A stretch of DNA of 64,000 nucleotides from Hortaea werneckii (taxonomy: Eukaryota > Ascomycota > Dothideomycetes > Mycosphaerellales > Teratosphaeriaceae), in the NCBI GenBank assembly GCA_037044905.1, contig JBAOKB010000173.1, positions 310,001-374,000 of the forward strand, in the 5' to 3' direction. How positions within the stretch are numbered: position 1 is the stretch's first letter; each line of letters opens with the position of its first letter. A model generated the notes under the pieces. It worked only from the letters and a program-made list of their open reading frames with translations, did not search any database and had not been told where the DNA came from. Position numbers and translations under genes: made by a program. This document shows positions 26,856-38,785 of the stretch, one piece after another.

Positions 26856-28799
26856 TCAAATTGCTCTTGCACCGCTGCACATGGTCGTTGTATAGAGACA
26901 ACATATCTTGTCGACCATGACACACAGTGGAAACCAGCGGAGCCATGAAGCTGCCCCTTCAGGTGAGCGGTGCTGTGCACCGACTGGCATACTTCCCTGA
27001 TCCGGCCCGTTGACTTTGCGAATCATTTGAGCCCTGGACTGCCCAGTCACCGCTTCTAAAGCCATCTCTTCTGTTGTAGGCATCTTCTCCAGCTGAGCTA
27101 TATTGCCATGGAAGCGGACCACTGGCTTGTCGCTCTGTCGCTTGACTGGTCGCAGTCCTTCGATCTGCTCCTCTTCTGGAATCTCGAAGTCGACATCCAA
27201 GGAACATTCTTTCATCAAAATACTTAACAGTAGACGTAGACCGCTCACCCCAACCATTGTCGCAAAGAAGTGGGGTAGGGCACGACGGTACATGATCATT
27301 ACTGCTTGCTGCTCCGAAGCAGACGCCGATGTACGAAAAGAGAGCGCATACTCTTCGGCATGTTCTGCAATAGAAAGAGGCATATTTTCCAGAATCAGCT
27401 CACGACGTAACATGTTCCTGAAGATGGTCCCTCCTAGGGATACTCCAAGGCAGAATCCGAAGCTCCCTTAAGAAACTAAACAAAGTGATCGCGTGAGTGG
27501 CGCTACGGGCGGCACAAGAGGCTTGGGTGGCAGTCTGATGTGCGCTGAACAGAACTCCCTGACCCAGACCTCCGACAAACAGTATGAAGATCATGCCTTC
27601 CAATGATGTCTTCGGATCGAGAACCATAAAAGAGCCAGTCCCGAAAGTGTTGATGATCCATCCAAATAGAACTGCTCACTTGTAGGACCCTAGCCGTGTA
27701 ATAGGATACCCAGTTACGGCCGCGATGGGCAAAGTTGCTAATGCGTAGGCAAGAAAGACTAGGCCACTCTCAACGGAGCTGAATCCTTTGACGGCGAGGA
27801 AGTAAAGGTTAGGAAAATACGTGTTCCCAAAGAGTGTGAAGCACTGAAGCATAGTGCAAGCGAAGGCGATGCAAGATGTCCAGGACTGGAAGAGCTCGAT
27901 GCGTAGGAACGGCCGTTCTGTGGTCCAAGCACGTACAATCGAAAGGACTATAAGCGCAAATTCACCGAGGGTGTGCCCCAAGGTCTGTCCAGAATTCCAG
28001 GAAAACTGCTTCCTCCCCAACAAACACCCAGCAGACAAGAGGTCGATCCAGAGAGGAACAAGCACGAGCCAAGCCAGTCCAATTCACTCAAGGATTGATG
28101 TGCCATCAACGACTTTTCATCCTTCCGCAACACTAGCGGTACGGCGACGATCCCAACAGCACAGAAGGGAAGGTTGATGTAAAATAGCCATCTCCACGAA
28201 GCTTGGACTAGGGCACCTCCCACGATTGGACCGATGGTAATCGCCAACGAGCTAATCGCTTGCATTTTTCCGATGTACTTGGCTCGGAACCGAAGGTGAA
28301 CAGCATCCGACAAAATGATCAGGTTCACTGCCAGAATGCCACCACCTCCAACTCCTTGAACGCTGTTATCCTCATGATGAGCACTGATCTCTGAGCGCTT
28401 CTGGGAAACTTACGAGCGTCCAGCCAAGATTTGTGGTATACCACGGACCAAGGCACAAAGCATTGTGCCTATTATGAACGCAAGTACGGCACAGAAAAAA
28501 GTTATTCTTCTCCCGTAAATGTCAGAAAGAGACGCCATGATTGGCTGAACGACAGTGCTGGCTAAAAGATAGCTGGCGACGATCCAAAAGGCCGTCAGGG
28601 TGTCTGCTTTCATGGCGTGGGCAAGACGGGGAAGCGCTGTGGTGAGAATTGTCGAGTCTAGGGACACCACGCTTACGACGCAAGCTTGGCAAGCAAAAAC
28701 GAGCCAGAACTCCTTTCCAGGAGACCATTGTCTGTTTTTCTGGCCCTGGTTGTGCATCTTTAACGATTGGTTGAGAATAGGACGTCGAGTGAAAGTCAA
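26856..28799 (-). pseudogene. broken MFS multidrug transporter (DHA2-like)
   Basis: The 5' exon (28414-28799) encodes the first helices with LDSTILTTALPRLA and SDIYGRR, the family motif A region. A 51-bp intron (28363-28413, GTAAGT..ACAG) joins it to VQGVGGGGILAV (motif C-like). The frame is then lost by one missing base in a T run (28002-28005), interrupted by TGA at 27676-27678 where the family has Trp, and lost again by one extra base in a G run (27465-27467). Protein sequence in the other frames continues the family to about 26860 (FGFCLGVSLGG, MLRREL, the last helix LRLLLSILM). Two homopolymer frameshifts alone could be sequencing errors, but the stop makes decay the better reading. Confidence 0.8.
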
Positions 28800-29063
28800 G
28801 GCACCTTATGGGAACCTAGTATCCACCTCTTAAAGACCTTTCTCGGCTGCAAGAGCAAGCCGAAGTGATTCAAAGATGCTGACAATAGGAAGGCGCAGTG
28901 CGCCAACGGCAACTGGTCGGCGCCGGCAGTTGATAAAGGGCTTATAAATCCATAGCAGTCACCCCGCTGTCGTTCAAGACTGCTATCGAAGTCAAGCAGG
29001 GAATGGGTTTACCTTCGTGCTTACATCCTCGAGAACGAAAGGCGTTCGGGAGGTGATCACTAA

Positions 29064-29145
29064 GAGACAACGCGGGAATCGAGCCCGCCCGACCTTTTTT
29101 AAGTCGAGCTGAATATGGCCCTCACACCTGCACCCAACGCTGTCT
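29064..29145 (-). other. tRNA-like sequence, probably degenerate
   Basis: On the minus strand a 7-bp acceptor stem can form (AGACAGC with GTTGTCT, one G-T pair). A perfect 5-bp T-stem encloses a 7-nt loop (GCGGG, CTCGATT, CCCGC), and GGCTCGATTCC matches box B in 10 of 11 positions. The D and anticodon arms do not fold normally, there is no T33 in the best anticodon loop, and no T-run terminator follows. It looks like a mutated tRNA or a tRNA-derived relic. Confidence 0.3.
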
Positions 29146-30580
29146 TCACATAGCAGGACTGCGGATTAAAGGGTCGGGCCCGCTATAGTGCTTGCTGTTG
29201 GTTTTCAGTCGGCCTCCTCCGATTTGAAGAGCCACCGTGTAGTGAATCCAAATCACGAATTGCACCTCAACGTATCCCTCTGCTAAATGGGAATCTTTAC
29301 ACAAGGGCCTTCTAGAAAGCCCTTAGGTAAAAGCAAACGATTGCTTTCGAGTTATCAAGTGAGTGATGTAACCGAAATTATGCTGTAAGGAGAAGAGAAG
29401 TTCACCACTATATCTCGCGGGAACCTGGGTAACGATCGAGCGCCAATAACTTAGTCTTTCGATTCACATATGCAACTATGAAGTCGTCCCAACCGAAAAA
29501 AAGAAGAAGCGCGGAAAAACGGGTACATTTTGAAGATACCCTGCCTAGTATGAGACCTACCATTACCTCCACAGATCAGAGACCTCGCCATGACAGCAAA
29601 GGCCCCCGCGATGGCGATGGCCTGAGGGTTAGAATTCAGATTCGAATTATTAAACACTAGGAGAATGGCGGACAGTCGGACTACCCTGGATCTTGGAGCT
29701 TCATCTAATTCTAATTGAAAGAAATGAAATGCGCACGACCTGGTCGAGGCGTAGCGTGTGGGATTGATTGCTCAGACATGGAACATAGCCGAATGCAATC
29801 AGATGGGCCCCGGATAAGGCTAATCAAGTGCATCAATTCGAACTCATTGGGCGTACAAGCTATACCCTCAAGGCTAATGGAAGCAACCCGTGAAGTCAGG
29901 CGATGGAGGGCGTCTACTTGGCATTTTGCTTTCAATATTTCAAAAATGCTTATTTAAACCGCTATAAGCAGACCTTCGGCTGGGCTGCCATGGAAGACCT
30001 TGGCCGAGTCTTGACAGAGACGATTTAAGGGACTGTCTTCTTCAGGCAGTTTTCGGGAACGCGGCCAATACCGTTCTGCGTTCATAATCTTTGCACCTTC
30101 GGGAATCAAGCTGCTTGGCACCGCAGAACCCACGGGACATCGCCGGCGCATGTGTTGAGATATCGGTCTTTTTCTATCTTCGATTGTAGACAAGCTGCTG
30201 CTGCATATATACTCTTAGAATCTTGCTCACCCTTCACCCTTCCCTTTCCGCTTAATCCAAGGGATCCGTAATGCCCGTAAATGATCAGCCAGCATGAAGA
30301 GTTCCGTCGCGCCATGTAAATGAAACACCCCAAAACGTCTCACCTTCTTCCATGTGCACTTTCATCTCTGAGCCCGATACGTTCCCGTACCTTTCTCACC
30401 TTTGTCTCGTAGGAAGTGCGCGGTGCTCCCGCTTCGCCCGACGGCCGCCGTGATTATAGTCATAACGCAAAAACGGTGCTCTGCCATAGCCGAATAGGTT
30501 CGGCTATATGCCTATTTAAGTCTGAAAGCGCCCCTTTGTAAGATGACAATGACAAAGTTCAGTCAGACTTCCGGCCCCCA

Positions 30581-30613
30581 CCCCCCCCCCCCCCCCCCCC
30601 CCCCCCTCCCCCC
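30581..30613 (+). repeat. poly-C tract
   Basis: Twenty-six C in a row (30581-30606) are followed by T and six more C, and preceded by five C and an A. The length may be uncertain from sequencing. Confidence 0.9.
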
Positions 30614-30893
30614 TTTAGACCCACTCTTCCGGATGGTACCTGGGCAAGCCTGTACTTTCACCGCAATAGTCTAAGACGCGACCGCCGGAACATAGTCCTG
30701 TACAGCCCTGACGCACGCCACTGGACTTCGCCTGAAACGTGTCCCGCATTCTCAACGCTCACGTCGTTTAGAGCCTCATTCGAGGTTGACCTGGTCTTCG
30801 CAGAGGCACAAGCCGCTGGGATGGGAAAGAATAGATAGCTCCTCGGCACTTTTGAAGTGGGGTGATCAGCGCCAGATCCACAAGCGCAATTCT

Positions 30894-31616
30894 CTAGACG
30901 AACTTGAAGGTGGCTGAAGGCTTCATTCGTTCGAGCGATCTACGACGTTCAGCAACATTGGCGTCGTGTGCGCACGTAATGTCTACTAGCGACGTAGCGT
31001 CAAAAGTTCGGGAGTTGGCTTGGGTCGGTGCGGGGGCTCTTGGACCCTGTGGATCCTGCGATCGCTGCCGAAGCTGGCAAGAGAAGCCGAGGAGAAGCCA
31101 GCAGAGAACATTCAAAAGGAAAAGGATGAGCAAGGTCTGCGGTCCGTCACCTCTGGTGTAATTCAAAGCCAGCTGGTCTATGATCCTGTAGAGGGCGTAG
31201 CAGCAAGCAATAGCACTAGTGAACAAGATGGTCGAGAGAGCCAGAAGGGTACATACGACAAATTGCAGACCGCGTGGGTGGTTGGAGACAAGACTCTCCC
31301 ACATAAGACAGAAACTCCCGAGTGTTTGAAGACTCGTCGCGGACCACACCATGCCTGCCAAGGGATTCCGGCTACGATAGCCAAGTGCTTTTTCGCTCCT
31401 CTCGCTCCCGGGCACAACCACAGTATCATCTATTGAAGCAACGAGCGACCATTTCAGAATAGTTACGGTCAAGTGACCGAGCGACATCAATGAAAGAAGA
31501 ACAAGCCGTCTGCGTTTTTTATGCGTCATACTACTTGTATCGCAGTCGCCCTTCCTCAGATTCACACTTTGGGACTTCGGCATGGGAGGAGTATTTGACC
31601 CGCGGCGACAAGACAT
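30894..31616 (-). CDS. hypothetical four-helix membrane protein
   Basis: This 240-aa protein has a basic N-terminus, then four hydrophobic segments at roughly residues 38-60, 86-108, 117-145 and 160-180, and a polar Ser/Arg-rich tail with SRTFDATSLVDITCAHD. The four-helix layout is like many small fungal integral membrane proteins, but I see no family signature. One exon, first ATG. The length of the open frame together with the regular spacing of helices supports a real gene. Confidence 0.5.
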   Translation of the reverse strand: MSCRRGSNTPPMPKSQSVNLRKGDCDTSSMTHKKRRRLVLLSLMSLGHLTVTILKWSLVASIDDTVVVPGSERSEKALGYRSRNPLAGMVWSATSLQTLGSFCLMWESLVSNHPRGLQFVVCTLLALSTILFTSAIACCYALYRIIDQLALNYTRGDGPQTLLILFLLNVLCWLLLGFSCQLRQRSQDPQGPRAPAPTQANSRTFDATSLVDITCAHDANVAERRRSLERMKPSATFKFV

Positions 31617-32855
31617 ACAATTAGGCCATTCGTGTATGGCTGGTAGCAGACAGTCGAAGCTCGAATTGCGTTAACAGTTACGTAAGATCTGGTCCCAACT
31701 TTCGCACCCGGGAGCGCTGCGAATATGACAAATTCTTACCGAGAAGAAGGCCAACTCGATTCGTCACTCGCCAACTGTCATGAGGTGCATGCGTAAGCTT
31801 CAACTTATCTTGGCAGCAAGCTTCGAACCAGTGTGGCGAAGGCCACGGTTTCTTGAAGATCCTGTCATCCCTGGTGTTGCCAGAGTAATTATTTCCTCCT
31901 CCACAGTTCTTCCAAGTGCTCTTAACGCACCAACGTACTTCGGGAACATGGAACTTCGTATATTGCAACTCTAAGTCCTCATACCAATTCAATACTACAA
32001 GCCGTCGACCTCTCAGCCTACCCTTTTTCCCGGATGATCCGAGCGTAGCAATAGCGGGACTTTGGTACCTAACGCCGAAACATGCAACAGTCAGAGATCT
32101 CAGAATGGATAGCAACCGTAAGCTTAGCGAGCAAAAAGCAGTGCTTACAAGGGAATGCCAAGGGACAGAGAACCGATATACCTCCAAGCTACGAGCAAAA
32201 TGCCTTGTTGGTCTTAGCTCAAGCGGCTGAAATGAGACAGCTCGAGGGGATTGGTACAGTGGACTTAAAAACAAGGAACCATTGATTCTATGCAATCGGA
32301 AGATCCAATAACTTTACACGGCTGCTCTGCGGTTCCCTTGATCAAACAAGTGTACATCTTTCTTTTGCACTTCTGTTGGCAGCAAATATTCAATACAAGA
32401 ATCTTCAAGACATGGCTATAGGACATATCTATCTGCTGCTTTGGACAACGAAGGAAGATATTAGATTTGCGACTTACGAGATGCTATATAATGAATTGAA
32501 AAATACCTTCCGCGCGTTTGAGTAAGCAATTTGCCCTATTTTTGGACCTTGCTCCTCAAAATATTTGGTAGAATATCTTATCTAGCTTTACTACGCGTGC
32601 AAAACTCACACTAAGAAGTTGTACGTAAGCCCTATTGCCTGCTGCTGTAAGTAGGAAAGATTCACGTTAAGCGACTTCCTTTCTCGGAACCTAGTCAACT
32701 TGCTAGGACTATCAATAAGGTAGTGTTTAGGTGGCCACTTCTTGTATCGACTATGAATTTAAGTTCGTACCGACTACACAATCCGTGTTAGACAGCTCTT
32801 TCTTTATCAACTTAATTGAAATTGTATTCTCAACTGAAGAACCTAGCGCACACTA
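31617..32855. other. stretch without a supported gene
   Basis: A 205-codon minus-strand frame (31678-32295) has no recognisable domain and is not called. The sequence from 32300 to 32850 is AT-rich and is probably the upstream region of the next gene. Confidence 0.45.
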
Positions 32856-33761
32856 ATGGTTTGCGCTGCTTGTCAGAATACGGCAAGTAAGGACGTCCGC
32901 GTTTCTCCATCGTCGTACGAAAAATTACAGAGAATTAACGGAAAGGCCAACAGTGCTTGGAACAAAGCCTGGAGGATTCTGGTGAAGAATATAGCAAGAA
33001 TAGCTATTTTGTCAGAGGAAACGAAGTATACACTTGACATTACGGGATCAGAGACACTTTCGGACCTTTTTGAGCTTGTGTCGAGGCTCGCAGACTCCCT
33101 GGAAACTTCACTAAAGGCAAAGTCTCGCACGCGACTCTTTTTGTGCACACCGTGCCTTAAAAGGTTTTGCGTGGTCGGAAAGGGAGAACAGCATCACTTC
33201 ATGGACAACGGACTAGATCTTGACGTTCTAAACCAAATTTCGACACTCGGAATGAGTTTTCAGAACTCCGCAACGGCAGACAGTCTGCAGCATTTACTAT
33301 GGCCCCTTAGCTGCCTCCCTCTCTTTCTTACGGCTTGGATAACTTGTTTCCCCCAGGCAGAGCTAGAATGCGTCCACGAAAAGTATCCAGACCCCGTGCT
33401 ATATATGTCAAGAATTAAGCGAAAGCTGCTGGATTACAGCGCGAAATTTAGGTTGAGACCGGAGGTCAAACCAGTCCCTCCTTTGAAAGTCGGTCAGACA
33501 CTAGGCTCTTCAAATCCCGTCTCTTCGACTCCTCGACAGAGAGGGAAGGGTAGAGTTTCGGTGGAGCAGGACACTATGCAGGATGTCCTATTGCTAACGA
33601 GTGAAGTTACCAAAGCAATTGAGGAGTGGAAACATGGAGCACCTGTGGGTACAATTAAGACAGAATGTAACACACCTACCGAAGTATCGCTATATTATGA
33701 GAAGAGGGGACAGCTTTATCCCGCTACAGCTATAATGATTAATGGGGATGTGTATTTCTAG
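32856..33761 (+). CDS. hypothetical protein with paired cysteines, 301 aa
   Basis: The single-exon frame begins at ATG 32856 (MVCAACQNTA). Two Cys pairs, C-A-A-C near the start and C-T-P-C-L-K-R-F-C about 95 residues on, could bind a metal. A hydrophobic stretch (LPLFLTAWITCF) lies near residue 155, and the C-terminal third is polar. I do not recognise the family. The 9-bp minisatellite begins about 350 bp downstream. Confidence 0.5.
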   Translation: MVCAACQNTASKDVRVSPSSYEKLQRINGKANSAWNKAWRILVKNIARIAILSEETKYTLDITGSETLSDLFELVSRLADSLETSLKAKSRTRLFLCTPCLKRFCVVGKGEQHHFMDNGLDLDVLNQISTLGMSFQNSATADSLQHLLWPLSCLPLFLTAWITCFPQAELECVHEKYPDPVLYMSRIKRKLLDYSAKFRLRPEVKPVPPLKVGQTLGSSNPVSSTPRQRGKGRVSVEQDTMQDVLLLTSEVTKAIEEWKHGAPVGTIKTECNTPTEVSLYYEKRGQLYPATAIMINGDVYF

Positions 33762-34110
33762 CCCCCGATTGCGCTCTGCTAGGCCTGCTTCGGTACTTTT
33801 AGCAATTACACTCCTCTACGGCGCCTCAATGATTCTTTCAACCACCAGGTTAGGGCGGTAGCGCTTTCATTATCAATACCAAGGCATACAACAGTAAAGT
33901 GCTAAGAGAAAGGGAACCCTCTAGAGGCACATCAAACAACCGCCGCAAGACTAAGAATCCCCGCTACTAAGACTAAAGTCCTCGCCTGCTACAGAAATTA
34001 TTCAATTCGTGCCATTCGTGCAATTCGTGCAATTCATGCAATTCATGCAGTTCGTGCAGTTAGTTCGTGCATCGTGCAATTCGTGCAATTCATGCAGTTC
34101 GTGCAGTTAG

Positions 34111-34299
34111 TTCGTGCAGTTCGTGCAGTTCGTGCAGTTCGTGCAGTTCGTGCAGTTCGTGCAGTTCGTGCAGTTCGTGCAGTTCGTGCAGTTCGTGCAG
34201 TTCGTGCAGTTCGTGCAGTTCGTGCAGTTCGTGCAGTTCGTGCAGTTCGTGCAGTTCGTGCAGTTCGTGCAGTTCGTGCAGTTCGTGCAGTTCGTGCAG
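34111..34299. repeat. 9-bp minisatellite, 21 perfect units
   Basis: TTCGTGCAG is repeated 21 times without a change, with degenerate units (CAATTCATG, GTTAGTTCG variants) from about 34003 to 34110 and one imperfect unit after. The period is a multiple of three and lacks stops, so five frames are open and give three-residue repeats (for example SCS, RAV, VQF). These frames are artefacts of the repeat, not genes. Confidence 0.95.
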
Positions 34300-34779
34300 T
34301 TTCGTGCCATTCGCGTTACATAGAGGCTTTCCATTTCTATCTAATCCAAGCTTTGCCATACTACTAGCAACTCTTACATGGGCGAAACAAGAGCATCCAA
34401 GGTCAGATGTCAACAGTAGCTTCAATCTCACACGTTTCGGATTTGATGAACACGTCAACGCAGGTGGAATTCTTTTTGATACCTAGAAAAGCTATACGAG
34501 CTGTGGGCGCCTGGTCAGGACCCCGTATAGGATCCGTAATTGGTATCCATCACTACCTGGTTCGGGAACTACAACAGGGTCAGAAGGGCACCGTTTGCAT
34601 TTTTTGCCATCGGTTTACCAATTTTTGCCCTGTACCATAAGGGACAGTTGATGGTTTGGCGGAGGAATGCGGTCCAAAAACTTCCAAGGTCCAAGAAAAC
34701 TCCCACTGCTGTATCTTCAGTACGAAATGTACGATCTTCCGTTGCGGTTACGATCGATCGTATTGTAGACCTACTCGTG

Positions 34780-35785
34780 AGGAAAGAGGTATCGAGCGTC
34801 TCACCGAGTTGTTGATCTATGCTTAGTTCCTCTACATCTTTAGCGACTCCCAACTGCAAAAGAAAAGGGAGGAGACCGCTGATGCCGAAAGAGTATCCCG
34901 CGCAGACTACCATCGTACATGCAAAAATTCACATTGTGTAATTCAGGCCGGAACCATCAATGAATATCAAGACTAAATGGCAAATGAGGGCGGCAACAGA
35001 GCCTAGAATGAGAGAGGACTATATAAGGGTTGCACCAGCCGAAGAACGTGACGCAGTCATGCCAGTGATTAGACCAAAACAATGACCAATCCATGATCAA
35101 ACTTGGCGGCTATACTACTTTAGGATGATCCAGAGCACAGTTTATGAGACACCGGAAGCGTTCATGTTCCAGCAAGTCATTATGGCCCGGTTGCTGGCCC
35201 CCATCGTCGTTCTTCTATTGAACGCCAGCCAGCCAAGCCAGAGAGAAGAGGTTCTGGAAGTCTCTAAGAGCTCGATGAATACCGATGGTTTAGCGGTCCT
35301 CAGGCCCGCGAGTGCTGTAAACTCCGACTTCACCTCGACAGGTCCCCCTGCGAAGTTAACCACCACCCACTTCCTTGCCCACTCATTGACGCTCCAAATG
35401 CAGCATGCCATTGAACAGTATTAAAGAGTTGTCCAATACACTGAAGAAAAATGCCGCCGGCGACCACACTTGGCAACGACCTCTGCTATGATTGCCCCTG
35501 TGACAATACACTTCCATTTGGCTTTTTGAGTTGGCTTAGGTCCACGAAGCTCAAGCAGTGGAAGTCTTGACCCGACAAGAATGAATATAGCAGTCTAGAA
35601 ATGCAAGGGTTGACGAGGCTTTTTAATACAATATTCGCAGAGACAAAGTAACAACAATCGCCAATACATCCGTTGCTTGCGGTCTTACTAAAAGCTATAG
35701 AGTATCCAAACAAGAACCAATGTAAAGATATTGCCAAGCCGGCAATGAGACAACCGCAGATGGACGTGACTGCATCATACATAGA
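34780..35785 (-). pseudogene. decayed ammonium transporter (AMT/MEP family)
   Basis: Pieces of a fungal ammonium permease follow in order on the minus strand. WFLFGYSIAFS and SNGCIGD come from the early helices (35782 to about 35600). TGAIIAE and VYWTT lead to TAA at 35421-35423, then NFAGGPVEVKSEFTAL, WLGWLAFN and GASNRAIMTCWN (ending 35142). After further stops, GLITGMTA and SSLILGSVAALICHLVL (about 34980-35060) follow, and finally the C-terminal VEELSIDQQLGETLD (about 34790). The segment between the last two parts is much shorter than in a whole permease, so a deletion is present too. Several stops in the reading make it non-functional. Confidence 0.75.
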
Positions 35786-38785
35786 GTGTTGTGCTTCTTG
35801 ATGCTTACTATTACGGAGAGTGACATGCTATACTCTTACAGAACTGTACCCTCCAAGTATCTTCTTACTCTCCCTTGACATAGATGATCCAGAGACACTC
35901 GTTTAGTAATCGCTATCTTCAACTTCTCCGCGATTTATGTGTACTAATAAGACTAAGCGGCTCTTCTTAAGTAAAGGCTCGCAATTGTCACTTCCTAAAG
36001 CGAATTCGACTGCTGGACCGTTACCACTCTGGCGTAGCGGCGTTGCCCAGTGCAAGTTAGCTGGGTTCAGTATGCCTAAGCTTGAAGACAGAGTTCTCCT
36101 CATGGATTTGTAATTGTCTTCGCTTCTGTGGAAGCGAAGGTTCTAGAAAGGCTCTGTTAAATTTGTAACCACTTGCTTCGCTTTTTCTGGATATACGAAG
36201 GCAGAGCAGACCTGGTAAACTAGACCTAGATTTTCGATTGTACGTGTCAGTACTTCATCGAACCCTATTGGCGTAAAAATCCGCGACAGTCAAAGTCAAG
36301 ACCGAAACCTAGTACTTGATCCGGTGGATCATTCTCTTGGATACCCGATAAAGCGCTTTTGAAAAAAAGCATACACAAATCTCGGGACCCCTTAGAAAGC
36401 TTGTGTGTGTGGTGTGGCCGAATTTTGCGAGGTACAAGGCATCAAATACACGAAAGAGGCCTTGCTTCGACTTTCAACGTCTCACGCAATCAAGTCAACC
36501 ATCCGCTCGCATCAAGCTCTCTGCACTTGCAGAACTTTACTAAAGTCGCCCAGACCGCCATCACCACGGACGTCCTCAGCAGGAACGCATACAGTTCTTG
36601 CTTAGCGTCAACAACGAGCTCAAGACGCGACAATCGATCAATGACCGACAGCTCCAGGCGTTGCTATCGGAAGTCGAAAGGCGTTTACCGACGAAAGTAC
36701 TGTGATCGAGTCTTGTTCCAAATCAGATGAGACCATCGTCTCCGTTTTCCTCTTAATGCACAAGCCCTGCTTCTTCCGCATTCATCGGGGTCGATGGTTC
36801 GTTGTCTTGGCCTTCGCGGACCTCCTTTCCCCGTCGGCAGCTCACGCAGGCAACCAGGGTGTACCGCATGGCCCAGCCATTGAGCAATCGACCCCAAGAG
36901 CGGGCTTGGAGGCTCTGTCGTCTCGCCTCGCTATTAGAAGCTTGCATCTAGCGTCACTGCAAGGGGGCCAGGGATTGACGCGCTCAGCACATCTGCAGAG
37001 GATGACGCTTGGACGTTTCATCCCTGAAACGAGCATTCATATTCAGCATTCATATTCGCGCTGGGCCTGTCTTGGAGGAAGAGGCTCCTTATCTTTCCAA
37101 TCCCAAGTGAAGATGAACTTTTTCTGCCCCCGAAGTTTTTCGAAGCCATACAATTGAAGACGTTCCCGCTCATGCTGATTGGACATCCCATCCTCGGTTC
37201 TCGCGTTAGGATTCCTGTGCACTTGAAACATCCAGGACCTCCGCCCGCGTACCTTTTGCCTTGCTGAGATGGATCGACAATTGCCATTTTCGAGGACAAG
37301 GCAAAAGCTCCGACTCGAAGATATCCATTGTGTTGATCCTCATGACGTTTTCGAGCGATAACGGTTGTTCGCTGCGCCTATCTGGCCTCCGGCACGCCCT
37401 TACATTGAGCGGTTTCAACCTTTCCTCTGACACCTTGCGATGGCGACAGGCAGCTTACCGTAAGCGGACGCTTTTCCCGTTGAGCATATGGACCGTGAAG
37501 TAATCGGATCACAGCCTAGCAAGTACTGGCATGCTGTTAAAGAGGTCTGCGTACTTTGCACGGCGTTCCGGCTTGTGAGGCAACAGCTTGGGGACGATGA
37601 TGCCTTATACGGTCCAAGGGTGGCTATGTGCTCCATCGCCTTAGCTAAGGTCTGTCAGGTGCTCAGCTTCCCAAGCTTTGCAACATTGGATGTTGCCTTT
37701 AGCGTTCTCCCATAATCGCCCTAGCGTTCGCACGTTCGAGGAACTCCGTCACTTGGCAGTCCTGGCAGGACGGGATTAGTATGGCATTGTACGGCGGTGC
37801 GAGCGCGAACGATACTCGCCGTAACGCATCGGAAACCTTTTCAAGAAGACGGTACCGTCATTGTCTTGCTAGCTTGTATCGGACTTGTGGAATGCGGTAG
37901 CGCCCGCTCGTAAGGGTTGCTATTAACGAGACGACGGTTGTACTCGCCGGTCCGCATGCAGGCAGCCGTTCGGACGACTAACGCTGCTATACTATCCCGA
38001 GGCCTCTCGTCCGTCAGGCACTGCAGCTGTCTTTAGTATCGACCACCCGTGGGCCATGTCCTTCGGTTAGCGTTTCGGCATTTTTCTACGCTTTAGCAGG
38101 AGTCGATATGCGGAACTAGAGGAGACCGTGGACCTGAATTCAAAATTTGGCGAAATTGATGGCAGTGCACTGGGGCACTCGGACAGGCCCACCGACTCAC
38201 GAGACCTGGGAGACATTACCCCTTCCTCCCCTTCCTCGGTCCCTGGCGAGTACCAATGAACTGATGCATCATCAGCAGTGAAGAGCAAGTAGTATGTCTA
38301 TGGAGCTCCGCAGAGAGGGACGACCACCAGGCACATTTACCTTAAACCCCAGCAGCCAAGGACGGGCAGCTGCTGCCCCCGAGCACCTCCGCTGTGGCCG
38401 AATCCGGCGGGAGCAGGCCCGGGCCTCCCTCGGTACTGTACGGTTGGTACTATCCTGTATACCCACTTGTACCCTTCTCTAACAGGTATGCAGCATGTGC
38501 ACTGCATACATAGTATTGTATAATGCGCTGCCGTACTGTGGGGTCGGCGGCCCCTCAGACTTTGCCCTTTCTCCGCTCACCGGCAGCGCCGGCTGGATCT
38601 CGGGATTAATCAGCTCCGAGAAAGCTTAGCTGGCGCCCGTCTTTTGGAGCGGCCGACGCCAGCCCATGGAGAGAAGCAGGAAGACCGAAATCCATCGCTT
38701 GTACTGCTTTTGAAGCTCGCCTCGACTCGATTTTCGATCGCATTCTAGTCCTCGGCACCACCGAAGATCCTCCTTGGGCACGACA
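35786..38785. other. 3-kb stretch without a supported gene
   Basis: Many short overlapping frames occur. A plus-strand piece at about 36405-36510 (EFCEVQGIKYTKEALLRL) has a helix-turn-helix look reminiscent of transposase N-termini, but no DDE core could be followed downstream. No RNA gene or tandem repeat is seen. Confidence 0.45.

Larger units (their letters stand above)
28800..30893. other. gene-poor stretch with a tRNA-like remnant and a poly-C tract
   Basis: No coding gene is supported. It contains the tRNA-like sequence at 29064-29145 and the C tract at 30581-30613. A 60-codon plus-strand frame at 29478-29660, rich in basic residues, has no other support. Confidence 0.5.

Noticed and set aside
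31678..32295. 205-codon minus-strand frame
   Set aside because: No recognisable domain, no splice structure and composition unlike the neighbouring genes; overlaps two plus-strand frames of similar quality.
34067..34486. Cys/Ser-repeat and other long repeat proteins over the minisatellite
   Set aside because: The 9-bp period has no stop in five frames, so these frames arise automatically; no start context or domain supports them.
36405..36700. Possible transposase N-terminal helix-turn-helix
   Set aside because: No DDE core, terminal inverted repeats or target duplication could be found nearby.
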